Of a stretch of 64,000 bases of DNA, positions 55,954 to 64,000 are shown piece after piece. The stretch lies in contig NW_026251730.1 of assembly GCF_025024155.1 (NCBI RefSeq), positions 62,001 through 126,000 of the forward strand, given 5' to 3'. The notes under the pieces are model-generated. The model did not search any database, was not told the DNA's origin, and was given only the letters and a program-made list of their open reading frames with translations. Position 1 is the stretch's first letter, and every line of letters starts with the position of its first letter. This DNA is from Gamsiella multidivaricata (Eukaryota; Mortierellomycota; Mortierellomycetes; Mortierellales; Mortierellaceae). Position numbers and translations under genes: made by a program.

Positions 55954-58900
55954 TTATGATGATAATGACTCGACGTATGCAAGAGCCCTCCTCTTCACCT
56001 CCTCGACGTGTTCCTCGTCGCCATTGTCTTTCTCATAGGCGAGCCACTTCTTGAAGAAGAATTTCATCTTCTTGGACGACAACTTCAGCGATACCACACG
56101 GGCAAACAGGCGGCTACAAAAATGAAACAAAATAAAGCGGATCAATAGTGTTAGTCAGTTGAATTTACACAGCCCCACATAGAAACAAACAGAGAAGATA
56201 CGTACCGAACTGCATCCTGCTCGCCGTTTCGGACCTCCATGTCGATGTATACCGACCACAGATCAACGCGCTTGGGATAATTGCTCATGACACCCTCAAA
56301 GATCGTGCGACCACGTTCTGGTTCTCCGTACTTGAACTCGAGCTGTGCGAATTTCGAGATCGTCTTGATATGCTTGCGCTTCGGCAACGACTTCAAGCTG
56401 CGTTGCAACAAGTCGCGTCCAGCCTCAATATTACCATGGTGCAGCTGGAAGTGTCCAAATCCTGTCCAGACCTTCGAGCTCTGTCCGAATTTCTTGGTCA
56501 TGGTGTTGTACAGTTCCGTGGCCTGATTGATCTTGTTGGACCGCTCATAGATTTTGACAAGCTGGAGATAGATCTTCTTGGGTTCGCAGGTCTGGACAGC
56601 GTTCCTGAATACCTCCTCCAAAGTATCCGCGCTGCCAAACGTGTTCTCCAAGTTCATCAAGGCCACCCACACGTTCATCTTCTCTTGCTCCTCACGGAAC
56701 GAAATCGACTTCAGTGCACGTTGACCGATTTCGCGGGCCTTCTGGATCTCGGAGAGCTGCAGCTGGAAGGCCATGTAGTTGATCCAGAGGTACGAGGAGT
56801 TGGGTGATCCGAGCAACAGACGCTCGTAGTCGGCGGCAACCTGAGGTGCTTGTGATTGGAGATCCTCGGTTTCGTCCGTGACTACTGCAGCGGCCTGCTT
56901 CTTCGCCTTCTTCTTCTTGCTGGAGGAGCGCTCGTCATCCTCAGGGTCAGATTCAGAGTCTGAGCCGGCGCTCTTGTTATCATCATCCTCCGCATCATCC
57001 TTACCACCCCAGTTGAATCCAGAAGAAACGGGTAGAGGCGTTGCCTCGGCCATTTCAACATCACTATCATCGCCATCGACTTCCTTATGTCCTTCCTCAT
57101 CCGAGTCCTCGTCTTTGTCAGAGTCGTCGTCGTCATGTCCTGCAAAGATGTTGTCGACCTCCTCGTCATCCTCATCCTCCTCACCATCCTCGTCAATATC
57201 AGAGTCACCCTCGCCCATATCAATCTCAACATCGCTGATACCTTCTATCTCCTCATCTGAATCCGCCGCCTCCATCTCCTCATCCTCGTCGGACTCTTCC
57301 GCTTCAGCGTCACCCTCCTCAAAGTACGACGACTTGAGACCGAAAGAAATGCGCTTCTTCTCAGGATCAATATCCAAAATCTTGGCCTTGACAGGGTCGC
57401 CGACCGAGTACAACTTGGACACATCAGGAACATGGTTCTCCGAGATCTCCGAGATATGGCAAAGACCACTAACAGCGCTGTTGTCGATCTTGATGAACAC
57501 ACCGATATCCTTGACGGCTTTAATCGTTCCCTTGACCTTCTGTCCCTTTGTGAAATCCGCCAATACCTGAACAGCCTTCACAGTGGGATCGATCTGGCTG
57601 GCCTTGAGGGTCAGCTCGATCTGGTTATGGTCCGCATTCACGCTCAAAACCTTCGCCTTGACAAGCTGGCCGACCGTGAACTGTGACTTCCAGTCCTTGA
57701 CGTAGTCATCTGAGATCTCCGCAATCTTGACACGCCCACTCAGCTTATGGTTCAGGGCCACGAAAAGACCCTTATCCGCCACGTTGCTGACGAAACCTTG
57801 CATGATACCACCAGACGCGAGGTCTGAAACGGTCTTGACCTCAGGATCGTTGACAACGGTATGCTGCTCGGGCGCGAGGCGTGAGGCGCGAAGCGACAGG
57901 TCAATCTTCTTATTGCTGCTATCCACATGGAGGACATAAACTTTGACCATTTGACCCTTCTTGAAGTCTTTCATCAATGTTTCGGAGTTGGCATAGCTGT
58001 CTGAAATGTTGGAGAGATGAACGCGGCCAAAGACCTTTCCGCCAAGATGGATATCGAGACCCATGTGCTGCGAACCGGCAACACGGCCCATGGTGATGAC
58101 GCCCTCCTTGATGTCCTCAAACTTCTCGACAGTATTTCCAGCCTTCCTGTTCTCTTTTGCAGTGCCGTTGCGAGCGTTCGAGGAAGCAACGGCGTTCTGT
58201 TCGATCACAAGGATAACACGCTCGGCGGTTTGGCCTTTGGCTTGAGTCTTGGGAGCGTAGGCGACAACGGTCTTGATCTTCTCTCCAACCTTGTAGCCGA
58301 TGAATCGGTCCTTGCGGTTGTTGAACGAACGGATGGCAGCGAAAGCGATAATGTTGTTAAGCTGAGGGACCGTCAACACAAGGTAGTCATCCTTGACGAG
58401 CTCAATTACGGCCTCCACGGCCTCCTGCGACTTTTGGAGAGCAGCAAGGCTAGCCAGTTCCTTGGACTGGTTGGCGGTCAAGGTCTTGCCAGCCTTCGCC
58501 TCCTTGGTTTCTTCAGCAGTGATAAGCGAGTCCTTCAGGGTGAAGTCAACGGCCTCCTTCTCAAAGTCAACATCCAACACTTTGCCGACTAGCTTCAGTC
58601 CAGTCTTGCCCTTGGCGCCCTTGGTGTGCTCTACAGCGACGACGCCAGTGTTGCTGTTGGCGCCATAGGCGACAGTCCACTGATCGGCTTCCATCTTCTT
58701 GACCTCGACCATCGTGCGTGCGCCAACCGAAAGCGCAGAGTCGTTCTTCTTGGCGAGACGCTCGAGCTGCTTGAAATATGACGCCAAGAACTCGCCCTGG
58801 AAGAGAATCGAATCTGAAGAGGCATTGACTTGCGAAGGTTTCAAGGTCACTTCGATCTTTCCATCCTCTACATCGATCTTGGTCACTTTTGCCAAGACCG

Positions 58901-61852
58901 ACTGGCCTTTGACGAACTCAACATCTGACCTATCCGACAGCGCATTTCTGAATGCCAACGCAATAATGCCATTACTGAACTCTACAAAGACACCAAACTT
59001 GGCGACCTGGCGGACAAAGGCGGGGTAGATTTCGTCCTGCTTCAGTTCAGAGCGCTCAGTGATCAGTTTTTTCTGCTTGGCTGCCAAGACCAAGAGGGGC
59101 TTCTTGCTCACAAAGACAGTGCCACGGGATTCGTCCTTGTTGATGACGACCAAGTCCGACAGAATCATACCCTCCTTTAGACTGTTAAAAATGCGCTGGG
59201 GCTGCTCGCCGAGATGATCAGAGATGTGTGTGATGTGGAGAACGGCCTTGGTCTCAGAGGGCTTGAGAGTGAGGTGGACAAGATCCTTCTTGACGGTAAC
59301 AATCTTGCCCTTCTGGATTGAGCCAACTGCCACGGAGGTCATATCGACATCAGACGATTTCTATTATATGTTGTCAATGCCATATTAGTTGTCCGTCCTT
59401 GACAGAACAAGAGTGCATTGAATGATTTAAAGCAAGATTGTTTACCTTGAAGGAAACCTTCATACGCTGTTCATCTGCGTCAACCTCCAAAATCCTGCAG
59501 GTCTTGACCTGACCAGGCTGGAAGATATCGAGATTGGTGACATGAGCCTCCTGGAGCTCCGAGATATGCGCAAACGCCTTGACGTTGTTGTAAAACTGAA
59601 CAATGCATCCGTGAGCATTGGTCTTCGAGATCACGCCATCTGCAAAGGTGCCGAGCTCGACGCCCTCCAGCGATGTGATGATGGGCAGCTTGCTGTTAAT
59701 CAAATGGTCCTTGCAAGTCAAAATGATCTTGCCATTGCTGGCGTCCGTTGAGAGAACCCTGCACTTGACAACCTTGCCCTCCTTAAACTTCTCATCGACG
59801 TGTTTCTTGGTGCTGTTGGTAACTACGGAGTCGACACAGTGCACAAGAGGGACAAACCCCTTGATACCCTTGGAAAGGCTGACAACTACTCCCTTATCGC
59901 TGACCTTAGTAACCGTACCCTTCACCACCGATCCAATCTCAATGTCCTCCACACGAAGGAAAGGTTGGTCCAAGACTGAACCCTGGAAGCTGAGCTGAAA
60001 GAGTCCGTCCACAGGGTCATATCCGAGCACAATACCGCGATGTGTCGAGTCCACGCGGTACTTTCCCGTGGCAGTAATTGTCGCCAAATGCTCATCCGCC
60101 ACTCGTGAAATATGGACGTATCCAGGAATATCGATTCCCTCAATCTCGCACAGGAGACCGTGGCGTGGGTCGATGCGCTTCACAGTGACAGTTTCAAATG
60201 CGCGACCGACGGGCACGGCGTTTCCGGGGTAGATCTTTGATCCGATCTCTGTCTCTGTAGTGTTAGGCTGAGTCAAGCCCATGACATGTTTGGCGGTTGA
60301 GAGTCCAATCCTGGTAGGGTGGCTGGCCAAGTCTACATACAAAATTCTGGCGCGGATCTTGCTGTTGACTGTGAATGCCTCCTCAAGTTGTTTTTTGGAG
60401 GTGATGATACCAGCGGCGGTGTGGAAATAGTCAATAGTGGCGTCGAAGTGACCCATGAACTTGCACAGCACGCCAACATCCTGAATCTCTGTAACGTGGG
60501 CCTCGATCACATCACCAGGCATGACAGATGCAATCTCTGAGAAGGAAAAATTGTCGCCAATCTATTCAGTCGAGACAGGTCACATTAGCGTTGGTGAACG
60601 TTTTGGGAAGTCGGAAACCAGGCTGATACACGGATCACGAACAAAATACGTACAATTGCCCTAGACACCTTCAAGGAATCGACGGTCAACTGAACAGTCT
60701 TCTTGTTACCCTCAACCAAAAGGACGTTGAAGGCGAGAACTTGGCCGACAGCCAAGGGCTTGTTGTTGTTCTTGATACGCTGATACATTTTTGCCTCTGA
60801 ATTTTTGAGAAATCCGTGCATGCCGTGGATTCCCAGCGACACGATGTACCCATGGTCCTCCACGCTCTGAATCGCACCTGAAATGAGCTGTGTACATAAA
60901 CAGCGGCAGAGACAGCTTAACATTAGTATATACGTCATATCTAACGATAGCTCTGTGTGCTAAAAAATGAATTTCCATAAACGCTTCGTACCGTTCCAGC
61001 AGCAAGATCAACGGGCTTAACCCCGGCATTTGCAATGAATGGCTTCATGCTCAAGAAGACCTTGCGTCTGTGTTTATCGCTCCCAGATGCTGCTGCACCG
61101 CCCGAAGCGCCCTGTTGTAATCCAATAATGACACACTGAACCCATTGACCAACAAAGAAGAGCTCCTTCAAGTTGGGAAGGCTGTCCCCGGCTTCCTGGA
61201 TTAATTCGTCCGAGATCTCTGAAATGTTGACATATCCGGTAAGGTTGTTGGGAAGAGAAATGACTAGCTCGGGCAGATTATCGCGTCCAGTGGTGATGTT
61301 GCTGATGCATCCAAAAACCTTGGTACCCTCCGTGAGACGCTATATCAAGATTCGATTCATGAGAACAAAAGGTGGCAGTTAGGACCGGATTATCGTGATA
61401 GGCTGGCGCAATATTTTGTATTGAACGGTTGATAGCATTCATGACTCACTTTGAAGGAGAGAATATCGGCCTTGAGTTTCTTGTCATCAAAGGTGTTCTC
61501 AAAGTTAGCTGTGCTGTTGAGGGTCTTTTTGGTGGGCTTGCGTTTCTTCTTGGCAGGCTCCGATCCAGACGCAGTCGAACTCTTTACCCCGGGTTCCTTT
61601 GAGCGCAAAAACGATATAAGTAAATAGGTTACAAGGAATGAGTTGCATGGCTCTTTCAGTACCGCCTTGTTGGCATTTGATATCTCCTTGACTATTGTTT
61701 GAGGGACTTACTGAGAAAAGCGAGTTGTCAGCCTGGTGGGCGATTTCTTTGAACTCGAGCGGCGTAAGGCCGGTTGCTCCACCACGAGGAAAGTCCTCTT
61801 CCTCCTTTTGCTTTCTCTTTGTTACAGGTGCCTTGAACTCTTTTGATGACAT
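55954..61852 (-). CDS. RRP5: rRNA-processing protein RRP5 (multiple S1 domains plus TPR/HAT repeats)
   Basis: Nucleolar factor needed for both 40S and 60S precursor processing (yeast Rrp5, human PDCD11). Seven exons, 61712-61852, 61450-61596, 60992-61339, 60654-60887, 59446-60561, 56206-59360 and 55954-56113, all join in phase to 1,766 aa, close to yeast Rrp5 (1,729). The basic N-terminus (EPAKKKRKPTKK) precedes a chain of about a dozen S1 RNA-binding domains (KVFGCISNI, GYIVSLGIHGMHGFL, GVLCKFMGH, GVVVSLSKGIKGFVPL, GVFVEFSNGI, GLFVALNHKLSGRV, GVFIKIDNSAVSGLCH). A very acidic linker (~1330-1460) follows, then HAT/TPR repeats (AADYERLLLGSPNSSYLWIN, VWVALMNLENTFGS, LWSVYIDMEVRNGEQDAVR) and the conserved end KKMKFFFKKWLAYEK. 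It is the most securely identified housekeeping gene here. Confidence 0.95.
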
Positions 61853-64000
61853 ATTGTTGAAGTAGTATGATATAACGATGCTGAGATATGGTAGGTTGAA
61901 TGGGTGGGTTGTGATATGCAAAAGTGAATATGGTGGAAAAAAGGAAGAAAAGTTACAGTTCTGTCGGATAGCTGTCGATGGAGGATATCGAGAATAGCCG
62001 CAGAGACCGATGGAGAGAGAGAGGTGGAGGAGAGTGGGGGGAGGAAGAAGGGGGAAAAGCAGCGAGGACGCTTCATTTTTCTTTTTTTTTTTTTGCGTGG
62101 CGCATGTTTACATTCGAATATATATTGTGACTGTTGATTCCACACTTCCCCTGTACTCTCGTCGCAGCGCGTTCAGAAGCACAGCTCTATCAGAATGGCT
62201 GGCCGAAACATACGATATGTCAGTGAGACTATCTGAATACCTGGATATGGTGGAGAAAACTCGTACATTGTATGGTAAGAATAAACACAATTATTACCAA
62301 ATGAATACACAGCCTTCTTGGATTCTCAATCTGCCTTGACTGATAATGCTTCGAAGTAGCCAAACTCTGGAGTCTTCATCGATCACTCATACAAATATGC
62401 GAGTTGTTTTTAAGGGCATGGTTATATTCAAACGTTTGCCGCGGACGCGATTTCAAGGTTGCTTGCACTGTTGTCGAAGTTCTATTTTTTTCAAGTGATC
62501 TGCCCCTGCTGCACAGACTCGAAGGAAATAAATTGGAGGCACATGGTGGACCAATGGGAACGCCCTTTGGCCATTACGGTGACGTGTTCCCGCACGTTGG
62601 AGAAAACTGCTTCCACCTCATCATCCTTCTTTGTTCTTTTCCCCCCACAACAACAATCTGTCAACAGAAACAACTCCATCCGTTTTCTCATTCAGCCTCA
62701 CCTTTATCGTCTTATCCTTCTCAGCTGAAGGTACGCTTATCAGCTCAGCTCATTGTAACATCCCAACACCACTTTCGCTTTGAATCGAGCTCACATACAC
62801 GTTCGTTGGAGACGCCACTACACAGCCCTCGTTTTCCTTGTCTATTTTACTGTCATCAAACTGTTGCCACCAACTTTTCCGCTGCTCTTTATGCATCACT
62901 ACTCATTCCACAATTCAAAAAGCTTCTTTATTTTATTCTTGCCACCGTTTTTATTTTTCAGCAAATGCACTTTGTGGATACTCTTGGGTGCTACCGTGGA
63001 ATATGCGGCTGTATTTCGCGTATTTGTTTGCATATTCATGTCTCTGAGTTGTCCCGAGGTGCAGTAGGGTTGCTTTGTTATGCGATTGTGCAAATGCATC
63101 AAACAAAAGCGCCTCGGCTGTCAATGGTGTAGGAATCAAAGTGCACCCCCTGTCATCCCATCCTTGGTGCTGTAGTTCAATAGGTTGACATCTACATCAT
63201 CGCTTCGTTCCCAATGGACCTTGTTCACTGTCTTCCCCATACACATATACCCCTCGTTCTCATTCAGCTGGATCCGAGATATTTTTAACTCATCACCCAT
63301 GTTCAATCGGTCATGCTGAATGACGATCAGGTGATCTGTTGCGCTCTCTCTTTCACCCCCCTCTTTCTCCCTACTGACACTTCCCCCTCCATGCCCTCCC
63401 CATTATCCATTATCCGCACTTTTGGCCTTCTTTCATTCCCTTGGAACTCTCGTATGTATATTATGACCATGTTCTGGGGACATTCTTCATGGACATCTGC
63501 CTTACATGGTAGATCAGAGTGCATATGTTTCAGATATAGCACTCAATTGATGCCTTCCCGTTGGAAAGAGGGAATGTGTGCTTTGGCATGCTCTGCCACA
63601 TTAAATTGAATGACATTATGGCATTATGTCGGCGCTATTTGGCGCTCCAAACGTGATCTCAGCCCTTCGATCTCGATTACTATCAATCAAACAAAGCGAT
63701 ATAGAGATACATATGCTCTTGAAGCTGCTACTTACTCTTCTGGAAGAGGAGAGAAGGAAGCATGAGTTCCACGGCTTCTTGCCAATACCAATATAATTGT
63801 CAATTGGATGCTTATTTTTGAGCATTTGTATCTCTGCAATTGGGAGTGGGATGGACGGGACGGGACTGACCTGTGGGCTTTGGATGCGTGGGGCGGGTGG
63901 TTTTGTTCCTTTGTACTGCTTTGCTTCACTTGCGCGTCTCCTTTTTTTCTGCTTTCCTTTTTCTTTTTGCCCTCTTCGTCCTTTTCTTCATCCTTTTGTC
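61853..64000. other. Region right of RRP5, no gene recognised
   Basis: It begins with the RRP5 promoter. The longest open frames (62404-63132 +, 63313-63609 +) are pyrimidine-rich, overlap others and have no domain or splice support. The last ~100 bp are T/C-rich, as in the 5' leader or an intron of a gene beyond the window. Confidence 0.4.

Noticed and set aside
56878..57570. 230-codon S-rich open frame on the + strand
   Set aside because: It is the antisense shadow of the acidic linker of RRP5; GAT/GAA-rich coding DNA reads as TC-rich serine codons on the other strand.
62404..63132. 242-codon + frame right of RRP5
   Set aside because: No domain, pyrimidine-rich composition, no internal splice or start support and several overlapping frames of equal quality.

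Overview
The window looks like chromosomal DNA of an early-diverging filamentous fungus, most likely Mortierellomycota (Mortierella, Linnemannia or a relative). This is an inference from intron-rich genes with short GT-AG introns, an abundance of F-box/leucine-rich-repeat (LRR) genes, Q/S-rich regulatory proteins, a RECQL4-type helicase fused to a Sld2-like domain, and Crypton and pogo-type DNA transposons. Exon joins were worked out by eye from splice sites, reading phase and protein continuity. Coordinates of spliced genes are the span from start codon to stop codon, with exons listed in the evidence.

Layout. 0.6-4.1 kb: a two-exon LRR protein (-). 5.1-7.6 kb: a SAM methyltransferase with a long Q/S-rich N-terminus (-). 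10.0-13.1 kb: a six-exon PHD-finger protein with a 15-nt microexon (-). 14.3-17.6 kb: an F-box gene followed by a decayed paralogue (+). 18.8-19.8 kb: a secreted B-lectin-like gene broken by an in-frame TAG (-). 20.2-32.5 kb: a mobile-element nest, namely a diverged tandem repeat, a Crypton with an intact tyrosine recombinase and GCR1_C-like domain, and a 7,743-bp pogo-like transposon with 1,180-bp terminal inverted repeats (TIRs). The transposon carries a DDE transposase and a second spliced gene with a PD-(D/E)XK-nuclease-like motif. 32.3-41.4 kb: a graveyard of an F-box pseudogene with two in-frame stops, a diverged 28S rRNA 3' fragment, diverged repeats and a multi-exon decayed gene. 41.8-43.5 kb: a Q-rich F-box protein (+). 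43.9-50.6 kb: a five-exon, 2,102-aa RECQL4/Sld2-type helicase (+) with three MluI cell-cycle boxes upstream. 50.6-52.0 kb: an F-box/LRR remnant (-). 52.7-53.4 kb: a cyclophilin pseudogene (-), head-to-head with a 767-aa F-box gene (53.5-55.8 kb, +). 55.95-61.85 kb: the seven-exon RRP5 rRNA-processing gene (-). The last 2 kb hold nothing I recognise.

How the parts relate. The housekeeping genes (RECQL4 for replication initiation, RRP5 for ribosome assembly, the PHD-finger regulator, the methyltransferase) are intact and separate. Between them lies fast-evolving accessory DNA with F-box/LRR birth and death, transposons, and repeats whose differences are mostly transitions. The most unusual item is the long-TIR pogo-like element with its putative nuclease gene and TIR-borne ORFs.
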